Shown one piece after another: positions 49,368 to 58,531 of a DNA stretch of 64,000 nt. The DNA lies in NCBI GenBank assembly GCA_964629765.1, contig CAZVTK010000007.1, positions 11,860-75,859 on the forward strand, written 5' to 3'. The position numbers and the translations under genes are program-made. Source of the DNA: RCIO01 sp964629765 (lineage in GTDB: Bacteria; Pseudomonadota; Alphaproteobacteria; Rhizobiales; Rhizobiaceae). The notes under the pieces are model-generated. The model ran no database searches and was not told the DNA's origin. It was given only the letters and a program-made list of their open reading frames with translations. Numbering within the stretch: position 1 is the first letter of the stretch; each line of letters begins with the position of its first letter.

Positions 49368-51325
49368 TTTTCGTCCTCCTGATTCCAGACGTAGCCGTTG
49401 TATTCGCCTACTAAGCCCTTCGCGATCAGCGCGTTTTTGGTCTTGAAAATCTGCTGCCGCTGTTGACCTGGCGACTTCTCGGTGTCGATGACGCCGCGCT
49501 TCGCGCAATGTTCGCGCCACTTGCGATAGGCCACCACGCGCGCCGTGGTCGGCATGTGTGGTTCCTGCTTGATCTCACCTGCCTCTTCCAGGGCGTCTTC
49601 GAGCGCCGCCATCGCTTTGATTTCCGCGTCGCGGAGATCAACCTTGCGCGCGGTCTCTTCCTCTGAAATGTGCGCCACGACCAGGCTGCTTTGCGGATCT
49701 GCCTCGGCACCCCATTGGATGTTCGAATAGGCGATCGAGCGCGACCACCCATCCGGCCCGTCCTTCATCTTTGCGCAGCGGATCGAACCATTCTGCAGCG
49801 GCCCGGTTTCGCCGTCACGCGTCATCTCGAACACGAAGTCGGAATTGGCCTCGAAGAAGGTCGAGCCCATCATCCCGCCGGTCTTGTTCTGGTGGTGCAC
49901 GCCGATCGTCGTGGCACCTGTCGCCTTGGAGATGCGGTCGCAGCGCTCGGTGAACGCCGTCACCGTCTCGGGCGCGCTCATGTCCACGCCGGGAATGACG
50001 CGGGCCACGGTGTCTATTATGGTGAGGCGGAATCCGTCGTTACGCTCGCGAAGCGTCTTCTCTAGCAGCTTGAAGTCGGCGTCACTCATGAAGTTCACCG
50101 GCGCGCGCATGAACACCAGGTTCTCGGTGTCGCCTTCTATGCCGTGGTGCTTCTTGAAGGCGTCTATGCGCTGCACGAATCCCTGATGCCCTTCGCGGGC
50201 GATCACGAGCACCTTGCAGGGCACTCCGGGGATCTCGGCGCCGTGCCAGGTCGGCAGGCCGTAGGTGAGGTGCAGCGCGAGGTCGAAGGCGACGAACGAT
50301 TTGCCTGATGCCCACTTGCCGTAGATCAGGCCAACCGTGTTTTCGGGAATCCAGTGCTTCACCAGCCATTTTGCCGGCGGAAGCATGCGTAGATCCGCAG
50401 TCGTTTCGAACAGGAAGCGCGGCGGCTTGTGTTTTGCCGTGCCGTCGGCCGCGTCGATGTCGTCGCCCGGCCGCTCGTCGTCAATGCCCTCGACCACCTC
50501 CATCCAGATGGTCATATCCTCGCCGCCCCAAGCGCCGGTGGCGTAGCGGTAGGCGTTTCCGACGACGGTCAGCAGTTGGTCTGGCTCCCACACCGGAGAC
50601 GCCTTCTGCTCGTTCCAGTGGTCGAGCATCAATTCCCACGCCTTGGCCTCGGACAGCCCGTAGTCGCGCAGACGGCTGGCTACCTGATAGGTGGTGGGAT
50701 TTCCGCCGGAGCCTTCGATCGCCTGCGGCGCACGGTTCACCAGATAAGTGATGGCGTTGTCGATGTTATGCTGCTGGTCGAGCTCGACGAGTGGCTGCTC
50801 GGTGCGCTCCGTGTGTTTGGGCGCCGCGGCGAGGAGCGTATCGTGCAGCCAGTTAGGCAAAGGTGCGCCGCCATCCTGTAGCAGGTCGTAGGTCTTGCCG
50901 CCGATCGTGCTGCCTGGGCCGACGACGTATCCGCCTTCGCAGCGGATGTCGATGTCGGGAAACGCTGCAAGTTTGTTGACGCTGTTCGCGTGCGGGTGAT
51001 CGGTTTTCAGGTATACGTGGACGCCGCCGGTGGCCGTGCGGGTGCGGAAGCCGTCGAGCGGCAGCCCCATGGCCTCGAGAGCTTCAAGGCTTTCCGCGCC
51101 CTTCTTGCCCTTCTTGACGTCGACGTCGAGCACGATCGTGCCGGCGCCCGTGGCCACGGCGACGTTACAGCCGGGGTATTGCGCCCATAGCTGCCGAATC
51201 CTGTCAGGGTCGGATGTCGCTTCCTGCCGCCAGGGAAAGCCCTTCGGCGGAATCTTGGTGCCGGCGGCCAACGGGAAGACCCGGAAACCGTGGGCGGCTA
51301 ACGCGAGGGCTGAATGCAGCGACAA
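49364..51325 (-). CDS. Primase-polymerase and RepA/DnaB-like helicase
   Basis: 653 residues. N-terminal Prim-Pol domain (FPLAAGTKIPPKGFPWRQEA; DVD of VLDVDVKKGKKG; ATGGVHVYL; PDIDIRCEGGYVV). C-terminal RecA-like helicase AAA_25: Walker A YGKWASGKSFVAFDL, Walker B LTIIDTVARV, TTIGVHHQNKTGGM. Starts and unwinds phage DNA. Promoter region with the phage motif lies upstream at 51341-51388. Confidence 0.9.
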   Translation of the reverse strand: MSLHSALALAAHGFRVFPLAAGTKIPPKGFPWRQEATSDPDRIRQLWAQYPGCNVAVATGAGTIVLDVDVKKGKKGAESLEALEAMGLPLDGFRTRTATGGVHVYLKTDHPHANSVNKLAAFPDIDIRCEGGYVVGPGSTIGGKTYDLLQDGGAPLPNWLHDTLLAAAPKHTERTEQPLVELDQQHNIDNAITYLVNRAPQAIEGSGGNPTTYQVASRLRDYGLSEAKAWELMLDHWNEQKASPVWEPDQLLTVVGNAYRYATGAWGGEDMTIWMEVVEGIDDERPGDDIDAADGTAKHKPPRFLFETTADLRMLPPAKWLVKHWIPENTVGLIYGKWASGKSFVAFDLALHLTYGLPTWHGAEIPGVPCKVLVIAREGHQGFVQRIDAFKKHHGIEGDTENLVFMRAPVNFMSDADFKLLEKTLRERNDGFRLTIIDTVARVIPGVDMSAPETVTAFTERCDRISKATGATTIGVHHQNKTGGMMGSTFFEANSDFVFEMTRDGETGPLQNGSIRCAKMKDGPDGWSRSIAYSNIQWGAEADPQSSLVVAHISEEETARKVDLRDAEIKAMAALEDALEEAGEIKQEPHMPTTARVVAYRKWREHCAKRGVIDTEKSPGQQRQQIFKTKNALIAKGLVGEYNGYVWNQEDEN

Positions 51326-51340
51326 GGTTTGGCCTTGTTT

Positions 51341-51388
51341 TGGATTGTTGAGAGTGTTTTCTCGTTAGAATCGACGAAAAAGTCAAGC
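51341..51388 (-). promoter_or_regulatory. Candidate promoter with operator-like motif before primase
   Basis: Minus strand: CTTGACT (51387-51381), then GTCGATTCTAACGAGAA and a degenerate inverted half ending near 51341. Same order of -35 box and motif as at 11116. Confidence 0.55.
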
Positions 51389-51443
51389 GGAATAGTCCTG
51401 CGCGGCCGAGAACAGCTTGCGCAGGACGGCAGATACGGGCGGT

Positions 51444-51803
51444 TTACTCACTTGGCTCCGCCTTTGCGCGGCGCTTCCGGCGGGCCGGCGCCGTTGACGC
51501 AGCGGAAGGTGTTGCCTCAGCCGGCAAGTCGGCGGTTTCGCGGAACGACGCCACCACACCGAGCACATCGAACTGCCGGTCGGGGAACCGCCTTGCAAGG
51601 CGTTCCGCCTCGCGACCAGCAGATTCCATGGACGGATGCTCGAAAGGACACATCGTCAGGCAGATACGTCCTGTGCGGCGCCCGCGGCGGACGACGAAGA
51701 ACCCGCCGCCGATGATCTCGCCGACCCTATTCAGGTGCGGGTTCTTGAAAACGTTCACTCTAGTGGCGGAATTGCCACCCTCTGCAAGTAGTGTTTCAGC
51801 CAT
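51444..51803 (-). CDS. Hypothetical phage protein with basic tail
   Basis: 119 residues, SD AAGGAG. FFVVRRGRRTGRICLTMCPF, then a Lys/Arg tail ARRKRRAKAE. Possibly DNA-binding and coupled to the primase operon. Unknown. Confidence 0.6.
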   Translation of the reverse strand: MAETLLAEGGNSATRVNVFKNPHLNRVGEIIGGGFFVVRRGRRTGRICLTMCPFEHPSMESAGREAERLARRFPDRQFDVLGVVASFRETADLPAEATPSAASTAPARRKRRAKAEPSE

Positions 51804-52042
51804 TTACCTTCTCCTTTTGCATGTCTGCAATTGATGCTATGAAGAACCGTTCTGGTTGGGGCCAGGTGATCGCCGGGGGGCGGAATCGCCAAGCGACTTT
51901 GACAAGAGATCAGCGCGTGAGCAGTTGATCCGGGACATCGAAGCCTGCAGGAACTTTTCCCTCGATACTGATTCACATGCCGTCCAGCGTGCGGCTTTCG
52001 CACGGCTGTCGGGGTGAAGGGAGGAAATTGGCATGTCGGGTG

Positions 52043-52103
52043 TGTTGACTCTTGTTGACTTCTGTCGAAAATCATGAGTAAAACAGTACTCGACCAAATC
52101 GAC
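52043..52103. promoter_or_regulatory. Promoter/operator-like region
   Basis: TTGACT at 52044-52049, then TTGACTTCTGTCGAA (52055-52069) and an inverted half ACTCGACCAAATCGAC (52088-52103). Rightward control of the 52131-54270 genes. The 51804-52042 stretch holds no convincing gene. Confidence 0.55.
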
Positions 52104-52130
52104 AGGCGCAAGACGCCCTCGGAAAGAAAA

Positions 52131-52343
52131 ATGGAAGACAGCATCCCAAGCAATCACAGCAGCCGGTTTGCGGATAGCCTCGAGCGCGCCATGCGCGACT
52201 CGGGCATGACCCAGACCATGTTCGGATATCTCCACTTCGGAGACCCAGGCTTCATGAAGCGAATTCATGAAGGTCGCCGGCTCCAGCGCAAGACGATCGA
52301 AAAAATCGAATCGGTACTTGCCAAGGGGTCAAAAGGAAAATAA
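52131..52343 (+). CDS. Small HTH-like regulator
   Basis: 70 residues from ATG 52131 (SD GGAAAG); an ATG at 52074 lies inside the motif pair and lacks a ribosome site. RFADSLERAMRDSGMTQTMF, then GDPGFMKRIHEGRRLQRKTI look like a helix-turn-helix. Regulator by appearance only. Confidence 0.6.
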   Translation: MEDSIPSNHSSRFADSLERAMRDSGMTQTMFGYLHFGDPGFMKRIHEGRRLQRKTIEKIESVLAKGSKGK

Positions 52344-52393
52344 TCCTAATGGGGGCCGCGGGAGAGCGGTCTAACAAGAGGGCAGTGCATCAA

Positions 52394-52915
52394 ATGAGCA
52401 TGTATTTGTGCGTGGATTTAGGGACCACGACCGGCTTCGCCGTTGGGTCGGAAGACTATATGGTTTCGGGCGTCTGGAACCTGAAGCCGAGCCGATATGA
52501 CGGTGGCGGCATGCGCTTCGTAAAGTTTCGCCAGCGGCTCAACGAGGTGCTGCAGGCGTACAAGCCAGACGTTGTGTTCTTCGAAGAGGTCCGTCGGCAT
52601 GCAAGCACCGACGCAGCCCACGTGTATGGTGGCTTGCTGGCCATACTGACCGAATGGTGCGAGGCCAACGGCATCGCGTATAGCGGAGTGCCGGTCGGAA
52701 CGATCAAGCGCAACTTCACAGGTAAAGGAAACGCTTCGAAGGATCTGATGATCGCCGAGGCGGAGCGTCGCGGCTATGAGCCTATTGACGACAACGAGGC
52801 GGACTCCATCGCAATTTTCGATTGGGCGCTCAAAAACTACAGTGGCGGCACCGGCCGCAAGCTGACCGATCCGCTGGCGGAGATGTCAAAGTCACTTGCT
52901 GCGGAAGCCGCGTGA
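52394..52915 (+). CDS. RuvC-like Holliday-junction resolvase
   Basis: 173 residues from ATG 52394. RNase-H/RuvC fold: LCVDLGTTTGFAVG (Asp), DVVFFEEVRRHASTDAAHVY (Glu), GTIKRNFTGKGNASKDLMIA, DNEADSIAIFDWAL (Asp). Resolves branched phage DNA before packaging. Overlaps the helicase (GTGA). Confidence 0.88.
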   Translation: MSMYLCVDLGTTTGFAVGSEDYMVSGVWNLKPSRYDGGGMRFVKFRQRLNEVLQAYKPDVVFFEEVRRHASTDAAHVYGGLLAILTEWCEANGIAYSGVPVGTIKRNFTGKGNASKDLMIAEAERRGYEPIDDNEADSIAIFDWALKNYSGGTGRKLTDPLAEMSKSLAAEAA

Positions 52916-54270
52916 CTCAACTGTTCCCATATCAGCTTGAGGGCGCCAGTTTTCTTGCTGCGCGCAAGGGCGCCCTCTTGGCCGACGAGCCCCGCGTCGG
53001 AAAGACGTGGCCGGCGATCGTGGCCAGCGACTACGTTTGCGCCGAGAACGTGCTTTGGATCACCAAGGGCAGCGCCCGCGCCGACCACCGCCGCGCGTGG
53101 GAAAAAGTCCAGGTGCTCAGCCGGCCAGTGACGTCCATCTATAGCGGCGCCGACCGGCTGCCGGATTACGGCGTCACCATCATCAGTTACGACCTGGCCA
53201 CGGGCGCGTTCTTCGAGGAACTGTTGAAGCGTCGAATTGACGGCATCGTGCTGGACGAGGCGCACCGGGTGAAGAGTCTCGACGCGCGCCGGACCCAAAG
53301 GGTACTCGGCAAGAAGGCTCAATTGATGGGCGGGCTGGCGGAGCGCGCCGAATACGCATGGGCGCTCACCGGCACGCCGTTCCCGAACCACTATGCCGAG
53401 ATATATCCGGTGGCCCGCGCGCTTTTTCCAGAGGCGCTGCGCACGCCGAAGGGCATCATGAACTACCACCAGTTCGAGAGCCGGTTCTGCGTGCTTCGTG
53501 ACAATGGTTTCGGCATGAAGATAGTTGGGAACAAGGGCGCCGCCGAGTTGCATGACCGGCTGGCGCCATACATGCTGCGGCGGAAGTTCAACGAGGTGTG
53601 GCCGGACGCGAGCCAGCCTGTCGTCGACCGGATCTTCCTGGAGGCGCAGTCGGCGCTCGACGATCTAACGGCCGAGGAGCGCAAGCTCATTACGGAGGAG
53701 TTCGCGCCGCTGCTGCGCAAGGCCGAAGGCGACGTCGAGAAAACGGACGCCATCCTGCGCGAGATCGAGAAGCGGATCGGGCCTCGGTTGCAGCGGCTCA
53801 CCGGCGAGGCCAAGGCGCTGCCGCTGGCGGAATGGGTCTCCGAATACATAGACTCCGGCGGCGGGAAGGTCGTGCTGTTCGCATGGCACCGGAGCGTCAT
53901 CGACATGCTTGCGAAGGCGCTGTCGAAGTTCAAGCCGATCGTCATCGACGGGCGCACCACCGGACGGCAGAAGGACGAATATCAGCAGGCGTTCATGAAC
54001 GATCCGACGCGCATGGCGGTTATCGGACAGATCGTGGCCGCCGGCGAGGCGATCGACCTGAGTGAGGCGGATACCTTGATCTTCGCCGAGGCGAGCTGGA
54101 GCGCGGGCGACAACGACCAGGCATGGCGCCGGATCGTCAACGTCAACAAGCGGTCGGCGTTGCTGGTCCTGTTCGCGACGCTCGCCGACTCCATCGACGA
54201 GGACGTCCAGCGGGCGCACGAGCGAAAGCTGCAGGATGCGGCCAAGGTGTACGACCGTATTGCTGCGTGA
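52912..54270 (+). CDS. SNF2-type helicase
   Basis: 452 residues from GTG 52912. Motif I DEPRVGKTWPAIVA (Walker A), motif II LDEAHRVKS, TGTPFPN, then C-terminal helicase half (VVLFAWHRSVIDMLAKALSK, IVAAGEAIDLSEADTLIFAE, QAWRRI). SNF2-like DNA translocase common in phages next to RuvC. Substrate unknown. Confidence 0.88.
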   Translation: MTQLFPYQLEGASFLAARKGALLADEPRVGKTWPAIVASDYVCAENVLWITKGSARADHRRAWEKVQVLSRPVTSIYSGADRLPDYGVTIISYDLATGAFFEELLKRRIDGIVLDEAHRVKSLDARRTQRVLGKKAQLMGGLAERAEYAWALTGTPFPNHYAEIYPVARALFPEALRTPKGIMNYHQFESRFCVLRDNGFGMKIVGNKGAAELHDRLAPYMLRRKFNEVWPDASQPVVDRIFLEAQSALDDLTAEERKLITEEFAPLLRKAEGDVEKTDAILREIEKRIGPRLQRLTGEAKALPLAEWVSEYIDSGGGKVVLFAWHRSVIDMLAKALSKFKPIVIDGRTTGRQKDEYQQAFMNDPTRMAVIGQIVAAGEAIDLSEADTLIFAEASWSAGDNDQAWRRIVNVNKRSALLVLFATLADSIDEDVQRAHERKLQDAAKVYDRIAA

Positions 54271-54273
54271 TGT

Positions 54274-54290
54274 GTTGATTTTGACGAGAG
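54274..54290 (+). promoter_or_regulatory. Operator-like motif
   Basis: GTTGATTTTGACGAGAG just before the methyltransferase ATG at 54296; the GAGAG may also serve as its ribosome site. Confidence 0.6.
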
Positions 54291-54295
54291 ATTGA

Positions 54296-56470
54296 ATGCG
54301 ACACGAATCTATCTCCGGCCAGCCGCTTCGCTTCCTGTCTGTATGCAGCGGCATCGAAGCGGCGAGCGTTGCATGGGAGCCTCTTGGCTGGGAGGCGGTC
54401 GCCTTTGGCGAGATCGACAAGGCGGCCTCGCGGCTGCTCGCCTACCACTACCCGGATGTGCCGAACCTCGGCGACTTCACCAAGATCCGGCCTGAGACAC
54501 TCGGGCGCGTCGACATCCTGTGCGGCGGGACGCCGTGCCAGGCGTTCTCCGTCGCCGGCGCGCGGCGCGGCCTCGACGACGAGCGCGGAAATCTATCACT
54601 CGAATTTGTGAGGCTTGCGCATGAACTTGCAGACGGAAACGAACTCAGGAACGCCATCTGGGAGAACGTCCCCGGTGTGCTCACCATGGCTGACAATGCA
54701 TTCGGGTGCTTCCTGGCAGGACTTGTCGGAGCAGATAGCCCCTTCGTTCCAACCGAGCGCAAGCCTATCGACGGAAAGTCAAACCGCTGGTGGAGATGGG
54801 CCGCAAAAGAGCGAGTCCACGCCCCAAGGTGGCCAAAGCGCGGCATGGTCTCTGGACCCAAAGGACGTGCCGCGTGGGGTGTCAAAGACGCTCAATACTT
54901 CGGATTGGCCCAACGACGCGAGCGTGTGCTCGTTGTCGCAGATTTTGGAACGGGGGCCGATCCCGCCACGGTTCTTTTTGAGCGCGTTGGCGTGCCGTGG
55001 AATCCTCCGGCGCGCGGAGAAGCGCGGGAAGGTGTTGCCGGAACAACTGAGGATGGTGTTGGAGGCCGTAGCTGGCCAGCAGATGTAGCGCCAACACTGA
55101 ACGCCGCGTTCGGTGACAAGCAGGGCTTGGAAGACCAACATGCACTTAGCGGGGCTGGCCTGTTTGTGCCGCACGCCATCGGCGTTACCGGCGAGATCAG
55201 CCACACGCTCAAGGCGGAAGGTGCGGACGCCAGCGAGGACGGGACGGGGCGCGGGACGCCGATTGTTGCTTTCGATACTACGACGATGGTGGCGCAGCAA
55301 GTGGTCGGAACGCTATCTTGCAACACAGGGCCAAATGGGCATGACGCTGGAAATTTCGCCAGCAACCAAGGTGTCGATGCTGGGTATGTGATTCCGGTCG
55401 CCCAAACCGTCGCCATCCGTGGGCGTGAAGGTGGAGCAACTGCGGAACTCGGTGGGGAAATCGCGACTGCCTTGCGCGCTAGCCAAGGCGGCGGGGATAA
55501 GCCGCATGTCCTCACAAGCGCCGTCCGCCGCCTAACACCCAAGGAGTGTGAAAGACTTCAGGGATTTCCCGACAACTTCACCCGCATCCCGGTCAAATGG
55601 TACGCCACCAAAAAGGTGACGAAGAACCGTCCCGACGATATGTGGGAGCCGGACCCGAACGGCGGCTGGTGGTTGATGCAAGCCGACGGGCCGCGCTACA
55701 AGCAGCTTGGCAACTCATGGGCCGTTCCGAAATTCCGCTGGCTTGGCTTCCGCATCATGAACCTCATGCCGCAGAATACAGTCTCGGCACCCGCTCCGAT
55801 CTCGGGCGCCAAGATTGTTGAGAATAACGAGAAAATACTCTCGACAAAACACAACAAACCGTTTACGTTCACTCCAACCAGAAAAGAGGCAGACATGTTT
55901 CGCATCGAAATAACGGCCGGCTCACCGACTGAGCTTGTGGAGGCAATCCGCGCCCTGGCGCCACTTGCAGGAATTATCCCCGAACCCATCACCATCGACG
56001 CCGACCCGGCGCCTGCCCCGCAGGCGGTCGAGCCAGCGCCCGTGGCCACCGAAGTCAAGACCCGCAAGCCGCGCGCCAAAAAGGAAGAGGCGGCTTCTGT
56101 TGCCTCGAGTGTTGAAAGTGCCGAGAAACCAGGCGTCGCACAACTCGACATCGAGCAGGCGATCGCCGATAAGTCGGTCGAGCCGGTAGAAGTCGGCGAC
56201 GAGCAAGACCCCGCGGGCCGTATTGCTGCGGCGGTTGAAACGGCAGCCGGCGAGCCGTTCACCATGACCCGCGCGGAGCTCAAGGACTGGCTCATTCGCG
56301 GCTACCTGGTGGACTGCATCCCCTCGCAGAATGATCGGCCGGCGGCCTTCAAGGCGCTCTGCGAGGAGAACGGCTTCAAGAACTTCACCGAGACGCCGGA
56401 CGACAAGCTGCCAGCACTCAAGGCGCTCGCCGACCAGAAGATCAAGCAATTCAAGGATGGAGGTAAGTGA
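54296..56470 (+). CDS. DNA cytosine-C5 methyltransferase fused in frame to a phage protein
   Basis: 724 residues. Motif I FLSVCSGIEAASVAWE, catalytic GGTPCQAFS (Cys near 81), ENVPGV, RRERV, C-terminal RRLTPKECERLQGFPDN and QLGNSWAVP complete a Dcm domain to about 495. Residues 500-533 read through what looks like intergenic DNA carrying the operator motif (55816-55856). The last 191 residues are a separate-looking protein from MFRIEITAGS. Probably a recent stop-codon loss or overlapping genes. Confidence 0.88.
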   Translation: MRHESISGQPLRFLSVCSGIEAASVAWEPLGWEAVAFGEIDKAASRLLAYHYPDVPNLGDFTKIRPETLGRVDILCGGTPCQAFSVAGARRGLDDERGNLSLEFVRLAHELADGNELRNAIWENVPGVLTMADNAFGCFLAGLVGADSPFVPTERKPIDGKSNRWWRWAAKERVHAPRWPKRGMVSGPKGRAAWGVKDAQYFGLAQRRERVLVVADFGTGADPATVLFERVGVPWNPPARGEAREGVAGTTEDGVGGRSWPADVAPTLNAAFGDKQGLEDQHALSGAGLFVPHAIGVTGEISHTLKAEGADASEDGTGRGTPIVAFDTTTMVAQQVVGTLSCNTGPNGHDAGNFASNQGVDAGYVIPVAQTVAIRGREGGATAELGGEIATALRASQGGGDKPHVLTSAVRRLTPKECERLQGFPDNFTRIPVKWYATKKVTKNRPDDMWEPDPNGGWWLMQADGPRYKQLGNSWAVPKFRWLGFRIMNLMPQNTVSAPAPISGAKIVENNEKILSTKHNKPFTFTPTRKEADMFRIEITAGSPTELVEAIRALAPLAGIIPEPITIDADPAPAPQAVEPAPVATEVKTRKPRAKKEEAASVASSVESAEKPGVAQLDIEQAIADKSVEPVEVGDEQDPAGRIAAAVETAAGEPFTMTRAELKDWLIRGYLVDCIPSQNDRPAAFKALCEENGFKNFTETPDDKLPALKALADQKIKQFKDGGK
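55816..55856. promoter_or_regulatory. Operator-like motif pair inside the fused frame
   Basis: TTGAGAATAACGAGAAAA and, inverted, CTCGACAAAACACAAC, around the palindrome CGAGAAAATACTCTCG. Identical architecture to intergenic copies, but here within an open frame. Confidence 0.65.
55895..56470 (+). CDS. Separately startable C-terminal phage protein
   Basis: 191 residues from ATG 55895 with SD AAAAGAGG. MFRIEITAGSPTELVEAIRA, Pro/Ala-Lys linker (KTRKPRAKKE), then a helical C-terminal domain ELKDWLIRGYLVDCIPSQND. Motif plus ribosome site in front suggests it is also made alone. Unknown function. Confidence 0.65.
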   Translation: MFRIEITAGSPTELVEAIRALAPLAGIIPEPITIDADPAPAPQAVEPAPVATEVKTRKPRAKKEEAASVASSVESAEKPGVAQLDIEQAIADKSVEPVEVGDEQDPAGRIAAAVETAAGEPFTMTRAELKDWLIRGYLVDCIPSQNDRPAAFKALCEENGFKNFTETPDDKLPALKALADQKIKQFKDGGK

Positions 56471-56472
56471 CC

Positions 56473-56934
56473 ATGGACCTGGCCGAGTTCAATTATGACG
56501 GCGAGCCGTACCCAATCCCCCAGCACGTCTTCGACAGTCTTGTCGAGAAATACGTCAGCGGTGGCACATTCAGTGAGCGCGAGAAGACGCTCTGGGACTA
56601 CCTGACGGAGGTCAATGAGGTCGCGCTCGCTGAGCGCCAGTTGATGCTTGTCGAGGCGGCGGACAATCTCGACGTGTCCGACGAGCAGCTTGAGGCGTTC
56701 TGCATGACGTCTGATGAGCCCACCGTCGGCGAAGATCCGTATGCGTGGAAGGCTCATGATGGCGGCGAGCGTCCGGTGCCGGCCGACACGCAGGTGCTTG
56801 TTCGGCTTCGTGACGGCTCCGATATGTTCCTCCTCCGCGCGAGTGCCGTAATTTGGCGTTGGGACGAAGATGCCTTCGAGGACTGCAACATCGTCGCCTA
56901 CCGCCTCGTGCGGCCGGCGGAGCTCGCATCCTGA
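56473..56934 (+). CDS. Hypothetical phage protein
   Basis: 153 residues from ATG 56473 (GGAGG upstream; GTG 56467 too close). HVFDSLVEKYVSGGTFSERE, acidic, then VLVRLRDGSDMFLLRAS. Unknown. Confidence 0.65.
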   Translation: MDLAEFNYDGEPYPIPQHVFDSLVEKYVSGGTFSEREKTLWDYLTEVNEVALAERQLMLVEAADNLDVSDEQLEAFCMTSDEPTVGEDPYAWKAHDGGERPVPADTQVLVRLRDGSDMFLLRASAVIWRWDEDAFEDCNIVAYRLVRPAELAS

Positions 56935-57173
56935 TGCTGCGCCGGGCCATCAACGCCTTCCAGCGCGTGTTGATGAAGGAGGCCGCGGCGGACACCCGCC
57001 TCGGCACTCCCTCTACCGACGAGGGCCACGCGGCTCGCCGCAAGAACGCCATGGCCGCGATGACGGGCGGGCGTGGGTTCCGCGAGGATCGGCGAGGTGA
57101 GCCGGGCTGGGGAATTGCTGCGCTCCGCGACGCTATCGAGCAGCGTCAGCATCTAGCGGGAGGCGCGTCGTGA
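56934..57173 (+). CDS. Hypothetical phage protein
   Basis: 79 residues from ATG 56934 (TGATG overlap). MLRRAINAFQRVLMKEAAAD, then basic FREDRRGEPGWGIAALRD. Overlaps the nuclease by four bases. Unknown. Confidence 0.6.
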   Translation: MLRRAINAFQRVLMKEAAADTRLGTPSTDEGHAARRKNAMAAMTGGRGFREDRRGEPGWGIAALRDAIEQRQHLAGGAS

Positions 57174-58483
57174 ACGAGGCTCACACCTCCCGAGCGCATG
57201 CCACTTTGGCACCCTCCGCAGCAAAACGCTGGCTCAACTGCCCCGGCAGCGTCAAGTTGTCGGAAGGTATCCCGAACACGACCAGCGTTTTCGCGGCCGA
57301 AGGTACGGCGGCTCATGAACTTGCGGCGCACTGCCTGGAGACCGGCGACGACCCGTCGACGTTCATTGACATGTGGGTCGACATCAAGGCGAAGGATTCG
57401 TCTGCCCGCTTTGTTGATTTAGACGAGCCGCCAGACGAAGACCTGCGCTACTTCCCGGTTACCGAAGAAATGACCGACGCGGTGGCTATGTATGTCGAGC
57501 ACGTCAAGTCGCTCGCCGCGCGGGCCAAGGGTGAGGTGCTTGTTGAGAGCGAGCAACGTCTCGACATGACGCACCTGCATCCGTCAATCTTCGGCACCGG
57601 CGACGCCACCGTGCTGGACATCGAGGCGCGGCATTTGCACGTCATAGATCTCAAATACGGGAAGGGTGTCGCGGTCGACGCGGACGAAAACCCGCAGTTG
57701 ATTCTGTACGCCGCTGGTGCCGCGCGCCGGCACCACAACCACAACATCGAGCGTTTGACGGTGTGGATTGTGCAGCCGCGCGCCGCGCACACCAAGGGCG
57801 CGATCCGTGACTTCGACCTCGACCTCATCGATCTCTTCGAGCACGAGGACAAGTTCGCTGAAGGCGCAAAGCGCACCGACGAGGCGGCTGAGAGCTACGA
57901 AGCTATGGGCACCGACGGCCTCGGTGCCGAATGGGAGGCCACGTACCTCGCCGCCGGCGAGTGGTGCCGCTTCTGCCCCGCCTACGGCTTGTGTCCGGCT
58001 GCCCGGCAGGACGCCTACGACGCGGCCATGTACGAGGATGACGGTGTGACGCTGCTAGACCCCGAGAAGATGACGCTCGAGCAGTTGAGCGAGGCGCTGA
58101 CGCGCCGCGAGCGCATCAAGAATTGGGCCGACGCCGTGGCCGCCCTTGGCCATAAGGTGGCTGAAGGCGGACAGCAGATCCCCGGTTTCAAGCTTGTCGC
58201 CAAGCGCGCCATCCGCAAGTGGAAGGACGCCGCCGAGGCAGAGGAACACTTGATGCTGCTCGGGCACGCCAAGACGGACATCTATGCTGAGCCTAAGCTG
58301 CAGACGCCGGCCAAGCTGGAACGGCTGTTTCCCGGCAAGAACAAGGACGAGCGCCAGGCCGCCATGGCCGACCTCGTCGAGAAGAAATCGAGCGGGACCA
58401 ACCTGGCCCCGGACGATGACCCTCGGCCAGCAGTCAAGAAGGACGACGGCTCGTCGCTCTTCGAAGCTGTCGAGGATTTGTAG
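57170..58483 (+). CDS. PD-(D/E)XK nuclease, DUF2800 family
   Basis: 437 residues, GTG start. RAHATLAPSAAKRWLNCPGS, VFAAEGTAAHELAAHCLETG, GTGDATVLDIEARHLHVIDL (Asp), KYGKGVAVDADENPQLILYA, and CRFCPAYGLCPAARQ (Fe-S-like Cys cluster). RecB-like exonuclease fold used with an annealing protein in phage recombination. Confidence 0.85.
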   Translation: MNEAHTSRAHATLAPSAAKRWLNCPGSVKLSEGIPNTTSVFAAEGTAAHELAAHCLETGDDPSTFIDMWVDIKAKDSSARFVDLDEPPDEDLRYFPVTEEMTDAVAMYVEHVKSLAARAKGEVLVESEQRLDMTHLHPSIFGTGDATVLDIEARHLHVIDLKYGKGVAVDADENPQLILYAAGAARRHHNHNIERLTVWIVQPRAAHTKGAIRDFDLDLIDLFEHEDKFAEGAKRTDEAAESYEAMGTDGLGAEWEATYLAAGEWCRFCPAYGLCPAARQDAYDAAMYEDDGVTLLDPEKMTLEQLSEALTRRERIKNWADAVAALGHKVAEGGQQIPGFKLVAKRAIRKWKDAAEAEEHLMLLGHAKTDIYAEPKLQTPAKLERLFPGKNKDERQAAMADLVEKKSSGTNLAPDDDPRPAVKKDDGSSLFEAVEDL

Positions 58484-58531
58484 GCGGGCAGTAAAGCCGT
58501 CACAGCACCTAAGAGCCCATTGGAGACTAGA

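Noticed and set aside
57413..57427. Another operator-like copy TTGATTTAGACGAG
   Set aside because: It lies well inside the DUF2800 coding sequence with no nearby start; taken as coincidence.
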